The notes beneath the pieces are model-generated. The model was not told the origin of the DNA. It saw nothing but the letters and a program-made list of their open reading frames with translations, and searched no databases. A stretch of 12,929 bases of DNA, from NCBI GenBank assembly GCA_034433995.1, contig DAOTZU010000262.1, forward strand, positions 1 through 12,929, given 5' to 3'. This stretch comes from DAOTZU01 sp034433995. GTDB lineage: Bacteria > Chloroflexota > Anaerolineae > UBA1429. Positions 1-7,832 of this stretch are shown here, piece after piece. Every line of letters starts with the position of its first letter. Within the stretch, counting starts at the first letter, position 1. The position numbers and the translations under genes are program-made.

Positions 1-1615
1 CAATCCGGTTCCTGCTAGCGTTGGGTCCCCTCAGGTGGATGGCGCTGAAAGGCGTGAAGCGGCTGATCACCAGCCCGCGCACGACATTATCGGCACTGAC
101 CACAGCTAGGCCGGAGAAACTGCCGTTGTGGTGACCATCTAGGACGATCTTGAGGGTTGGCGGCGGCCCGGCGCTGGCGCCCGGCTGGGTGAAGCCATCT
201 ACGGTCGTGCCATCATCGGTGAGCCACGGCAACAGCTCCTGTGGGCGGATGGTGCAGACGCCGTTGGCATCGCGGCCGGGGTCGCCGGCGGGGATGTTGA
301 AGGCGATGGTATCCGGCCCCGGATGATCGTTGGCGGCGCGGATGGCCTCGCGCAAGGAGCAATGGCCGGCGGTGCAGGCGCCGTCATCGGTGTCATCGGT
401 GGTGTTGACCACCAGATAGGTAGGCGTGGGCGCTTTCCTCGCCAAGGGCAGATACAGGGGGCGCCCGCCGGAGGGCGCGGTGGTGGATGTGGGAGTCAAA
501 GTCGCGTGCTGCCGGGTGGGCGTCGCGGTGGCGGGTTGCAGCGTGGCCGTTGGCGTGGGCGCTGCCAGGCAAGCGACCAAGCTCACGTCATCAATGACGA
601 ACTGGCTGGTGCCGCCGCCGTTTTGGGAGGCGAAATTGATCAAGACATCGCGGCCAGCGAACGCGCTCACATCGGCGATGCCCTCTCGCCACTGGAAGGG
701 GCCCACGGCATACCAGACATGGAGCAGATGGCTTTGGTTGTACTCCTCGACAAGGACGCGCAAGGTATCGTCCATCCGCTCTTGGCCGGCTTCCACCTTC
801 CACCAATAGCGCAAGAGCACCGGCGGATTGACATTGGCGGGGATGGTCAGCCTCTGCCAGAGCTCGGCGGCCTGTCCTGTGGCGCCGCCCAGCCAGGCGG
901 CGTGAGGGCTGGCCCGGCCCTCGCCCACGTACACCGGGCCAAGGGAGCTCCAGGCGGAGACATCGCTCAGCTCGAAATCTCCATTCAGGAGCATCTCCTC
1001 GCACTCCCCTGGGGTGGGGCTGGGCGCCGGGGTGCGCGTGGGGGTAGCCGTCGGCGCGCTGGGGATGGCGCAGGCCGAGACCGAGATATCGTCCAGGCGG
1101 AAGGCGCCGGGATCGACGGCATGGTTATGGACCTCGAAAACCACCTTGACCGCGCGTCCTACGTAGGCGCTCAGATCCACAAGCTCCTCTTGCCAGAGGT
1201 TCAGCGATTGTCCGCCGCTATAGGAGCGCAGGGTGACCGTCTGGCTGCCCTGAACGATGCTCACCCGCAAAAGGTCGCCGGGCTGCGGAACGCGGTTATC
1301 CACCAACCACCAGAAGGAGAGCCACACCGATTGCGTCCCTGCGGGGATGGAAAAACTCTGCTCCAACCAGGCCGCCGAGCCAGGGTAGCCCCCCAGCCGC
1401 GCCCCAAAAAGGTTCACGCGGCCCAGGCCCAGACCGATGGCCCCGTTCGCCGCCCAAGGAGTAAAGGAGCCCGAATCGAACCCGCCGTTGACGAGGCGTT
1501 CCACACACGCCGAAGAAGAAACGGAGCGAGGGCTGGCCCCGGAGTGACCCCCGACCAGCACCACAGCCCAGGCGACCAAGAGGAACATCAAGCCTCGCGC
1601 CCTTACAGTGAGCAT
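1..1615 (-). CDS. Secreted CSLREA-type beta-helix surface protein with two jelly-roll-like modules (partial, C-terminus missing)
   Basis: An uninterrupted minus-strand reading frame runs from ATG at 1613-1615 off the left edge (538 codons). A strong GGAGG (1623-1627) lies 7 nt upstream. Residues 1-28 look like a signal peptide (basic MLTVRARG, then a hydrophobic stretch). Residues 36-182 and 204-350 are two related modules, each starting with a [LV]LNGxF-type motif ('LVNGGF', 'LLNGDF') and ending 'DDxSxxAC'; this pattern resembles carbohydrate-binding-type jelly rolls. Thr/Pro-rich linkers follow each module (about 185-203 and 351-384). Next comes YLPLARK (388-394), a tag I associate with Chloroflexota surface proteins. 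A CSLREA box sits at 419-424 inside 'CTAGHCSLREAIRAAND', which in that family precedes a right-handed parallel beta-helix; the start of the helix ('VVRGLVISRF') is visible. The role is probably cell-surface adhesion or polysaccharide contact. The secreted multi-domain nature is well supported; the ligand is unknown. Confidence 0.85.
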   Translation of the reverse strand, partial: MLTVRARGLMFLLVAWAVVLVGGHSGASPRSVSSSACVERLVNGGFDSGSFTPWAANGAIGLGLGRVNLFGARLGGYPGSAAWLEQSFSIPAGTQSVWLSFWWLVDNRVPQPGDLLRVSIVQGSQTVTLRSYSGGQSLNLWQEELVDLSAYVGRAVKVVFEVHNHAVDPGAFRLDDISVSACAIPSAPTATPTRTPAPSPTPGECEEMLLNGDFELSDVSAWSSLGPVYVGEGRASPHAAWLGGATGQAAELWQRLTIPANVNPPVLLRYWWKVEAGQERMDDTLRVLVEEYNQSHLLHVWYAVGPFQWREGIADVSAFAGRDVLINFASQNGGGTSQFVIDDVSLVACLAAPTPTATLQPATATPTRQHATLTPTSTTAPSGGRPLYLPLARKAPTPTYLVVNTTDDTDDGACTAGHCSLREAIRAANDHPGPDTIAFNIPAGDPGRDANGVCTIRPQELLPWLTDDGTTVDGFTQPGASAGPPPTLKIVLDGHHNGSFSGLAVVSADNVVRGLVISRFTPFSAIHLRGPNASRNRI

Positions 1616-1655
1616 TGCAGCACCTCCGCTGACACTTGGGGGTCTCCCCCATGCT

Positions 1656-1677
1656 GAGGGCTATGAGGCAAGCCCTC
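1656..1677. promoter_or_regulatory. Inverted repeat abutting the chrA -35 element (candidate operator)
   Basis: GAGGGCT (1656-1662) and AGCCCTC (1671-1677) form a perfect 7-bp inverted repeat with an 8-nt centre. It ends one base before the predicted -35 box of chrA, a usual place for a regulator to bind. It is also about 40 bp upstream of the divergent surface-protein gene, so it could act on either gene. No regulator gene lies beside it. A second short palindrome, GGGGG-TCT-CCCCC, is at 1638-1650. Confidence 0.35.
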
Positions 1678-1706
1678 TTGAGCCGCCATCCGTGTTGTGC
1701 TATCAT
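1678..1706 (+). promoter_or_regulatory. Sigma70-like promoter of chrA
   Basis: TTGAGC (1678-1683) matches 4 of 6 of the -35 consensus. TATCAT (1701-1706) matches 5 of 6 of the -10 consensus. The spacer is exactly 17 bp. Transcription would start near 1713 and give a leader of about 78 nt before the chrA ATG at 1791. This supports 1791 over the longer open frame that begins upstream of the promoter. Confidence 0.55.
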
Positions 1707-1723
1707 GGCTTGGTAAAGGTAGC

Positions 1724-1744
1724 GCCTGGCGTTGCCAGGCCTTT
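1724..1744 (+). promoter_or_regulatory. Leader hairpin with short T-tract upstream of chrA (possible attenuator)
   Basis: GCCTGGC (1724-1730), loop GTT, GCCAGGC (1734-1740): a perfect 7-bp GC-rich stem followed by CTTTT. It lies inside the predicted chrA 5' leader, about 11 nt after the expected transcription start. The shape fits a weak intrinsic terminator or attenuator. The T-tract is short, so it may only be a leader stabiliser. Confidence 0.35.
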
Positions 1745-1790
1745 TGGGAACCTCTCGCCGGTCCCATATCGCGTCCGAGATGGAGCTACC

Positions 1791-2954
1791 ATGGGCAAAA
1801 GGCTTGATGTGGCATGGATATTTACCAAACTGGGGCTCACCGGCTTTGGCGGGCCGGCGGCGCTGATCGCCATGATGCAAGAAGAGATTGTGGAGCGCCG
1901 CCGTTGGCTCAGCCGCGAGCATTTTGCCGATCTGGTGGGCGCCACCAACCTCATCCCCGGCCCCAACGCCACCGAGATGGCCATGCACATCGGCTACATC
2001 CACGCCGGCTGGGCAGGGCTGTTCATCGCCGGAATCTGTTACGTGGGGCCGGCAGCGACCATTACATCCCTCCTGGCCTGGAGCTACGCGCGCTTTGGCA
2101 CGCTGCCCCAGCTCGCTCCTTTCCTTTACGGCATCAAACCCGCCGTTTTGGCGGTGATCTTGGCCGCCCTGTGGCGTTTGGGCCGTACAACGATCAAGCA
2201 TAAGGCCCTGCTCCTCCTGGGCCTGGCGGCCATGAGCCTATGCTTGGCAGGGATCAATGAGGTACTGGCCCTCTTTTCCGTGGCGGTGACGGGGATGTTG
2301 GTGTTGCGTTGGCGCGCAACGAGACCCAAGCCCCACCCGCCCACCGCCCCTGCCCTGGTTGGGCCGGCCTTGGGCGCCCCGCTCTTGGCTCTGGCCGAGG
2401 GCGTTCGGGCGCCTGTGGCCTTTTCCTTTTGGAAGCTGGTCCTCTTTTTCCTCAAGACAGGTGCCGTCCTTTATGGCAGCGGCTATGTGTTGGTAGCCTT
2501 TTTACAGGGCGGCCTGGTGCAGCGCTACGGTTGGCTCACAGAACAGCAGCTCTTGGATGCCATCGCCGCCGGCCAATTCACCCCCGGCCCGCTTCTCACC
2601 ACCTCCACCTTCATCGGTTACTTCCTGGCCAGTGTGCCCGGAGCGATCCTGTGCACGGCGGCCTTTATCCTGCCCTCGTTCCTGTTCGTGGTCTTACTAA
2701 ACCGTGCCATCCCCCGGTTACGCCGTTCGCCCTGGAGCAGCGCCTTCCTCGACGCGGTCAACGTCAGCGCCCTGGGCCTGATGGCGGCGGTCACGGCCAA
2801 GCTGGCCCTGACCACCCTGGTTGCCTGGCCGCCGGTGCTCATCGCGGTGGTGGCCATAGCCATGGCGCTCCTCTGGAAGGTCAACGCCACCTGGCTTGTG
2901 CTGGGAGGAGCGGCGCTGGGCTGGGTATTGCACATCACGGGCCTTGTGCCGTAA
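1791..2954 (+). CDS. chrA: Chromate transporter, two-domain CHR family
   Basis: An inner-membrane transporter of the CHR family (387 aa, the usual length for the long, duplicated form), known to export chromate in exchange or proton-coupled fashion. The N half has TGFGGP (17-22) and a conserved proline-glycine box, 'NLIPGPNATEMAMHIGY' (53-69). The C half repeats both: 'LYGSGYVLVAFL' (227-238) and 'GQFTPGPLLTTSTFIGY' (261-277). Hydrophobic segments cover nearly the whole chain, with a charged, Pro-rich central loop at about 173-190. The ATG at 1791 was chosen because GGAG (1782-1785) sits 5 nt upstream, the conserved N-terminus begins there, and the promoter lies just upstream; the frame is open back to 1608 but that stretch is not family-like. 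There is no chrB neighbour. It converges with the GTPase operon, leaving 52 nt with no clear terminator. Some CHR-family members may carry other oxyanions, so the substrate is inferred. Confidence 0.93.
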   Translation: MGKRLDVAWIFTKLGLTGFGGPAALIAMMQEEIVERRRWLSREHFADLVGATNLIPGPNATEMAMHIGYIHAGWAGLFIAGICYVGPAATITSLLAWSYARFGTLPQLAPFLYGIKPAVLAVILAALWRLGRTTIKHKALLLLGLAAMSLCLAGINEVLALFSVAVTGMLVLRWRATRPKPHPPTAPALVGPALGAPLLALAEGVRAPVAFSFWKLVLFFLKTGAVLYGSGYVLVAFLQGGLVQRYGWLTEQQLLDAIAAGQFTPGPLLTTSTFIGYFLASVPGAILCTAAFILPSFLFVVLLNRAIPRLRRSPWSSAFLDAVNVSALGLMAAVTAKLALTTLVAWPPVLIAVVAIAMALLWKVNATWLVLGGAALGWVLHITGLVP

Positions 2955-3006
2955 ACCTGCCGGCCGCAACCCGTTCACCTTGCGCGCCTCTATCTCCCTT
3001 CAGCCC

Positions 3007-4734
3007 TCACCCGCCGCGCCCCACGAGGCGCTCCAAGTCTCGCAGCGCGCGCAACTGTTCCGGCAAAGCGCCCACGCCCTCGCCGGCGACGCCTTGCAGC
3101 CGGCGGGCCACGCCGCGCCGCAACGGGCCACGCAAGGTCAAAGCGATGGTCACCTGCACCAGCACAAAGCTCAACAGCCAGAGGACCAGCGCGGCGATCC
3201 CGGCGTGGCGGAAATAGTCGAGGGGAAGATAGGCTTCCCGGAGAAAGCGCGCCACCGTCTGGTAGGCCACCCAGCCCATGAGGGCCAGGAGGGGGCCGTT
3301 GCCCAGGAAAGTCACCGGCCAAGAGGAAAGGTGACGGGCCAGGCGCTCCAAGACCTCCTCCATCGCCTGACCCCAACGCGCGCCCAGGTCCCGGCCACGC
3401 TCTGTGGCCCACTCGCGCCATAGATCCGCGCCGCGCACCGCCGGCACAAAGCCTGCCTGCACCAGCGCCTCGGCCACGGGGGGCCAATCGCTGGCGTAAC
3501 GGCCTTGCAACACCTCTGCCCAGGCGAGGGGAGGCATCTGCCATGCAGATCCGGGCTCTGCGCCCAGGCCGCCGGCCCGCGCCGGGCGCAGCTTGCGCCC
3601 CACCCAGCTCCCCAGCCGCAACACCAACGCCCAGAGCGTCACCAGCCAGCCCACCGGCCCCCACCACCTCTGCCCCAAGAGGGTGTAAAAGGCGGCTTGC
3701 ACATCCACCGCCGAGATCTGTTCCATCTGGCCCAAGACGACGTTCAACAGATCGCGCTGCGCCTGGCGCTCCACAGCGCGCAACGCCTCCTGGGCCGCTG
3801 CGCGTGCCGGGGCCGTCTCGGCCAAGGCCTGGGCGATCTGCTCCTTCACCAGGCCCACGAGATGCTCGGCCCTGGCCAGGCGCCGATCTCGCAGCTGCCC
3901 GGCGCGGTTGAGGGTCTTGACCAGCCACTCGCGCAGGGCGGCGAACTGGTTCAGATTGTGGAGCGGGGACTCATCTTCGGCAAAGGTCGCCTCGGCCAGG
4001 GCGGCCTTGGCCGAGACCAGAAAGATCCGCTCCGGTTGCAGGTGCCACTCCTGGCGGATCGCCTGGGCCAGGTCGGGCAGGATCACCTCCTCCAACTCCT
4101 GCCGGGGGACGCGGTCCACCATGTTCACCACCGGCACCACCGCATCGGCCGGTAACTGGGCCACGTAGGGGCGCAGAAAGGCGATGTTATCCAACAGCTT
4201 GGGGTTCTGCGCGGGCAGGATGGTGAGCAAGACGTCCGCCCGCTCCAACACGCGGGCCAGCAAACGCTGGTTTTCAGGCAACGTGTTGGTATCGGGGGTA
4301 TCCACCAGCACCAGATATTCCAGGGCCGGCGCTTGGTGATCGAGCTGCACCTGCACCAGGTCCGGCCCACAATGTTGCTGCAGCGCTTCCACATCCGCCA
4401 GAGAGCGGGCATAGATCACCACCTGCCTGGTGGTGGGCCGGGTGAGGCCCACCGGCGAGAGTTCGCGCCCCGCCAGGGCGTTGAGCAAGGTGGATTTGCC
4501 CGCCCCAGAAGGCCCCACCAGGGCCACCACCAACTTTTCGCCCCAAGAGGCCTCCAGGCTGTGCACCTTGTTGCGGCACCAGGCGATCTGGGCCAACAAG
4601 CTTTGGCCGGGCTGCCACAAGGGCGCCCCGCGCAAGGCCGCCTCCAGACGGGCCAGCTCGGCCTGCAAGGCCGCCAACCGTCCCGCCGCCCGGAGCGCGG
4701 CCGCATCGCCGGCGGCCCAAAAGGGGTTTGTCAT
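3007..4734 (-). CDS. Membrane-associated dynamin-like GTPase (second of a tandem pair)
   Basis: A 575-aa GTPase with all G motifs visible: P-loop GPSGAGKS at 74-81, a switch-I threonine in 'RPTTR' (99-103), G3 DTPD at 145-148, G4 NMVD at 204-207 (Met instead of the usual Lys) and G5-like VSAK at 240-243. An Ala/Leu/Glu-rich helical region follows (about 285-350). Three strongly hydrophobic segments come next, near 357-379, 474-498 and 511-534, so the C-terminal half is probably membrane-embedded. This layout (GTPase head, helical stalk, membrane segment) fits bacterial dynamin-like proteins, though I cannot name a subfamily. The ATG at 4734 shares its A with the stop of the upstream GTPase (TGATG), and GGAGG lies 7 nt upstream; a GTG at 4737 is an alternative start. 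Overlap implies translational coupling and a matched dose of the two GTPases. Function is unknown: membrane fusion, fission or stress surveillance are options. Confidence 0.85.
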   Translation of the reverse strand: MTNPFWAAGDAAALRAAGRLAALQAELARLEAALRGAPLWQPGQSLLAQIAWCRNKVHSLEASWGEKLVVALVGPSGAGKSTLLNALAGRELSPVGLTRPTTRQVVIYARSLADVEALQQHCGPDLVQVQLDHQAPALEYLVLVDTPDTNTLPENQRLLARVLERADVLLTILPAQNPKLLDNIAFLRPYVAQLPADAVVPVVNMVDRVPRQELEEVILPDLAQAIRQEWHLQPERIFLVSAKAALAEATFAEDESPLHNLNQFAALREWLVKTLNRAGQLRDRRLARAEHLVGLVKEQIAQALAETAPARAAAQEALRAVERQAQRDLLNVVLGQMEQISAVDVQAAFYTLLGQRWWGPVGWLVTLWALVLRLGSWVGRKLRPARAGGLGAEPGSAWQMPPLAWAEVLQGRYASDWPPVAEALVQAGFVPAVRGADLWREWATERGRDLGARWGQAMEEVLERLARHLSSWPVTFLGNGPLLALMGWVAYQTVARFLREAYLPLDYFRHAGIAALVLWLLSFVLVQVTIALTLRGPLRRGVARRLQGVAGEGVGALPEQLRALRDLERLVGRGG

Positions 4735-6692
4735 CACAATACCTCCGCAAGCGCGCGCAAAGAGTGCTCCAGCTGTTCCAGGCGCGGATCATCCGGCGCC
4801 GGCGCCCTCTCCAGGGCCTTGAGCAGCGGCGCGCAGACGGTGCGCCCATAAAGCTCTATCACCGCCTGGGAGCGTTTCGCGAACCACAGCTCAAAGACCG
4901 GCTTGAGCATGGCCTCCAACTGCTGGCGGTCCCGCTCGCTCAGCCCGGCTGCGGCGGGGATGGAGACCAAAGCCCACAAATCGTTGAGGCCGAAAAGCCC
5001 CTGGAGCTGAATCCAGAGGCCGCCCCCCGCCACGGGATTGGCCGTGAGAAGAGTGTACGTGACCCCCAAGAGAGGCGGCAGGGCGCTGAGGGAGGCAAAG
5101 AACGACTCGCGCAGGCGCTGCCGCCAACCCATGTGGGCCCGAAAATCCGCGATCAGCCCGCGCAATTCCCCCTCGATATCCCGGGGCAAGCCCAACAAGT
5201 CTTGGGCGGCGCGGCGCAACGCCTGGGTGATCTCGCCCCAATCCTGGGCCAACAACGCCGCCTCCTGGCGGCGCGCCAAGCGCGGCACGGGCACATGGAG
5301 ATTGTACAGGCCACCCCCCAACGGCTCCACGCAACCCGCCGGCCTCGCGTCATCTCGCCGACAGGCCGCCAACAGAGGATCGTTGGCGCTCACTTGGACG
5401 ATCAGCGCATCATCCACCAGGCGGTTGCGCAGCTCGTTGGCCGCCAGGAGCAGATCCTGGGTCAGGTCGGCCAATGGGTCGGCCGGCTGCTCCGCCTCGG
5501 CCTCGCCGCCCCAGCGCCGGGTCAGCTCTTGACCCACCTTGCGCGCCCAGTGAAAAGGCCAGCCGAACACCTTGCCCGTGGCGCGCAGCCAACGGATATA
5601 GGCTGGGCTGCTCTGCAAAAAGAGCCGCGTGGCCAGGCCCACGGCCTCGTGGGCGGGGAAGGAGCGCAACGCCTGCAAGGCCTGCTGCGCCATCACTTTC
5701 TGGAGCGCCTGTCGGTAGAGGGCTACCTCCGCCAGCTCACGCCGCAATTCGGCCAGCTCCGCCGTGGCGCCTTCCAAGACCTCCCGCAAATCGGTGGCCA
5801 AGGCGTGGGCCTTGAGCTGGGCCACATCGAGGCCGGCCAACACCGCTTCCAGGGGACGGCCGGCCGTGCGCGCGCCCACTGGGATCAGGCGAGGAAGGGC
5901 CTCGCCTTGGGCCACGGCGTCCGATTCGTGGATGCGATAGACTCCGATCACCTGTGGCGGGAATCCGTCGCGCCCCCGCTCCCCAGGATAGAGCCGCCCC
6001 GCCACCGTGCGACAATGGTCCAACACCTCCTCGTCACTGGCGGCGCGGGAGATGCGATAGACCAGCACCACCGGCCGGCCTCCCACGCCGCCCACCACCT
6101 CGGCCATGAACTGGGTATTGGAGAGGTTGTTGTAGACGGTGTTGCTAAAGATATAGATGACCACCTCGGCGGTGCGCAAGACCGGCTCGGCCAGATGGCG
6201 ATGGACCAGCTCGCCGCCGCTGGCTGTGTCGAAATCGGGGGTATCCAGCAAAAGCAGGTTGGGCGGGAGGCGCTCGGCGGTGGCATAGAGGGGCGGCCCC
6301 GGCACCACGGTATCCTCGGCGCGTCGCCAAGGGAGGGGCGCCTCGCCCAGGCGATGGAGCAGCGCCTGGGCCACGCGGGGGCCGGAAAGCACCGAGGGAT
6401 GCCCGGCCAAAAGGACGCGGGCCGTCAATCCCGCCTTGAAGCCCACTTGGGCCAAAGGTTTGCCCGCCAAGGTGTTGAACAGGGTGGATTTGCCTGTGCT
6501 GCCTCCACCACAGATGGCCACCAAGAGCACCGGCAAAGGGAAATCCAGAGCGGGGAGCAGGTTACGGGTGAGGGTGGCCAGCCATGCGCCCGCGCCGGCA
6601 TCCTCGCCTTTCACCTCGGCGCGCAACGCGGGCAACGCAGCGCGCAGGTTGCGCAGACTATCGCGCAAGCGGAAAAACGCCTCTTGGGTCAT
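4734..6692 (-). CDS. Dynamin-like GTPase with degenerate G4 motif (first of a tandem pair)
   Basis: A 652-aa protein with a clear P-loop, GGGSTGKS (62-69), a plausible switch-I threonine near 90, and G3 DTPDFD (150-155). Where G4 ([NT]KxD) should follow the next strand, the sequence is 'VVLVYRISRAASD' (208-220), with no recognisable guanine-specificity motif; the G5 position 'VIGVYRIHES' is also atypical. A coiled-coil-like stretch (about 301-345) follows. Two hydrophobic segments near 533-550 and 560-583 suggest membrane contact, and a charged helical tail ends the chain. I chose ATG 6692 (MTQEAFF): an upstream in-frame start at 6773 would overlap the preceding gene by 55 nt and add a His/Arg-rich, non-family-like leader. 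The chosen start follows the zinc-finger gene by 26 nt with a poor GAGG only 2 nt away. It is probably the partner of the downstream GTPase, as tandem dynamin-like proteins are known to act in pairs. Confidence 0.83.
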   Translation of the reverse strand: MTQEAFFRLRDSLRNLRAALPALRAEVKGEDAGAGAWLATLTRNLLPALDFPLPVLLVAICGGGSTGKSTLFNTLAGKPLAQVGFKAGLTARVLLAGHPSVLSGPRVAQALLHRLGEAPLPWRRAEDTVVPGPPLYATAERLPPNLLLLDTPDFDTASGGELVHRHLAEPVLRTAEVVIYIFSNTVYNNLSNTQFMAEVVGGVGGRPVVLVYRISRAASDEEVLDHCRTVAGRLYPGERGRDGFPPQVIGVYRIHESDAVAQGEALPRLIPVGARTAGRPLEAVLAGLDVAQLKAHALATDLREVLEGATAELAELRRELAEVALYRQALQKVMAQQALQALRSFPAHEAVGLATRLFLQSSPAYIRWLRATGKVFGWPFHWARKVGQELTRRWGGEAEAEQPADPLADLTQDLLLAANELRNRLVDDALIVQVSANDPLLAACRRDDARPAGCVEPLGGGLYNLHVPVPRLARRQEAALLAQDWGEITQALRRAAQDLLGLPRDIEGELRGLIADFRAHMGWRQRLRESFFASLSALPPLLGVTYTLLTANPVAGGGLWIQLQGLFGLNDLWALVSIPAAAGLSERDRQQLEAMLKPVFELWFAKRSQAVIELYGRTVCAPLLKALERAPAPDDPRLEQLEHSLRALAEVL

Positions 6693-6718
6693 CGCCTCTA
6701 TCCCGTGTGTTGGTTCGG

Positions 6719-7795
6719 TTATTCGGGTTCGATGGCGCTGATGCCCCCCAGGGCATTGGTGGTGATGCGCCACCGGCTGCCCGGAGTAAAGCGGAGAAAC
6801 GCGGCCAAATCCTTCGGCTGATAGATATACGCTTCGTCATCGGCCAGAAGCACGACGCGATACCGCTCCACCCGCGCCCCCTGGCGCTGGTTCGCGGGCA
6901 GGGAGATGGCGGGCCAGCTCGGGTTGAGGTCGCGGCCGCCGGCCACTTCCCGCACCCCCAGGGAGCGCCACTCATCCACCACATAGCGGCACCAATCGTC
7001 GGTCACCTGGTAGACGCAATCCTGCACCACCTTCCCCTTGCCCGTGCCGGTATCCTGCACATAGGGCGTGCCGCAGACCTCCGTAGCCCCCGGCGCCGGC
7101 TGGGCCTGGGTGCGGCGCACCTTTTTCACGCACTCGCCCACCCGAGCGCCGGCGGGCAGCTCGTCGTGCCATGCCTCCCGCGTGACGGGTTGCAGCTCTT
7201 GCACCTCCACCGCATAGCTCCACTGCACCTCTTGCACCGTGGCGCTATGCTGGCCGCGTCCCCGCAAGAGCTGGCTGGCCAAGATGACCCCTAAAATGAC
7301 CAGCACAAGGCACCCCAGGCCCAAGAATTTGCCCTTCCCTTTGGCAGGGGGCGCGTCCGAAGGTACCGGCAGCGCAGAGGCCTCGCGCTCCAGGGCACCG
7401 CCACATTGGGCGCAGGCGGTAGCCGAGGCAGGGTTCTTGGCCCCACAATGGGGACAGGTCACCTCCGCCGCGGCGCCCGCTTGGAAAGCGCCCAAGATCT
7501 GGCCTTGAGCGCGCCGCGCCGCCTCGCTCAAATCCCCGCCACAGCCGACACACTTGAGGGCATTGCCCCGGTTGCGCGCGCCGCAGTAAGGACAGATCAC
7601 ATCCGGCCCGGCGGCCACCTGGGCCGCCGTCTCGGCGCTGGTATCCAGCTTTTGCTCAGGGGGTAGCTCGAATTGCGCGTCCTCCGGCATGGCCGCTCCG
7701 CAGGATTGACAAGCTTTCACCGAGCCGGGGTTGCGCTTATGGCAGGAGGGACAGGTCCACTCCAATGCGACATAGCCCAACGTTTTTTGCGTCAT
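6719..7795 (-). CDS. Membrane-anchored protein with three RanBP2-pattern zinc fingers
   Basis: 358 aa. Three evenly built four-Cys fingers lie at residues 15-32, 68-85 and 114-131; each is CxxC-X10-CxxC with Asn four residues after the second Cys (N22, N75, N121). The first also has Trp13 two residues before its first Cys, matching the RanBP2-type rule W-x-C-x2-C-x3-N-x6-C-x2-C. A KGKGK run (152-156) and one transmembrane helix (about 157-177) follow, placing the zinc fingers in the cytoplasm and about 180 residues outside. The outer domain has four cysteines ('GECVKK', 'EVCGTP', 'QDCVYQ', 'DWCRYV') that could form two disulfides; I do not recognise its fold. ATG 7795 is preceded by GGAAGG at 6-nt spacing. 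It is the first gene of an operon with two GTPases 26 nt downstream. It may be the receptor or anchor of that pair; ligand and role are unknown. Confidence 0.85.
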   Translation of the reverse strand: MTQKTLGYVALEWTCPSCHKRNPGSVKACQSCGAAMPEDAQFELPPEQKLDTSAETAAQVAAGPDVICPYCGARNRGNALKCVGCGGDLSEAARRAQGQILGAFQAGAAAEVTCPHCGAKNPASATACAQCGGALEREASALPVPSDAPPAKGKGKFLGLGCLVLVILGVILASQLLRGRGQHSATVQEVQWSYAVEVQELQPVTREAWHDELPAGARVGECVKKVRRTQAQPAPGATEVCGTPYVQDTGTGKGKVVQDCVYQVTDDWCRYVVDEWRSLGVREVAGGRDLNPSWPAISLPANQRQGARVERYRVVLLADDEAYIYQPKDLAAFLRFTPGSRWRITTNALGGISAIEPE

Positions 7796-7832
7796 GCCTC
7801 ACCTTCCAAGATTTTGAGGAACACCCCAAAAA

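Noticed and set aside
323..1657. A 444-codon plus-strand open frame
   Set aside because: Antisense to the CSLREA protein, which has a signal peptide, repeated modules and a good Shine-Dalgarno. The plus-strand product is low-complexity Gly/Arg/Ala.
1608..1790. 61-residue N-terminal extension of chrA
   Set aside because: It contains the chrA promoter and leader hairpin, is not hydrophobic or family-like, and the Shine-Dalgarno favours 1791.
1296..2201. A 301-codon minus-strand open frame crossing the 1616-1790 control region
   Set aside because: Different frame from the CSLREA gene and antisense to the start of chrA; it has no motif and no ribosome site.
6693..6773. 27-residue N-terminal extension of the first GTPase
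   Set aside because: It overlaps the zinc-finger gene by 55 nt and its residues are His/Arg-rich without family character. The chosen ATG at 6692 has only a weak ribosome site, so some doubt remains.
4728..6821. A 697-codon open frame on the plus strand, longer than the gene it opposes
   Set aside because: It is antisense to the GTPase with perfect P-loop and DTPD motifs. Its translation is rich in His/Gln/Gly/Arg with no domain or membrane pattern, typical of the antisense frame in GC-rich DNA.
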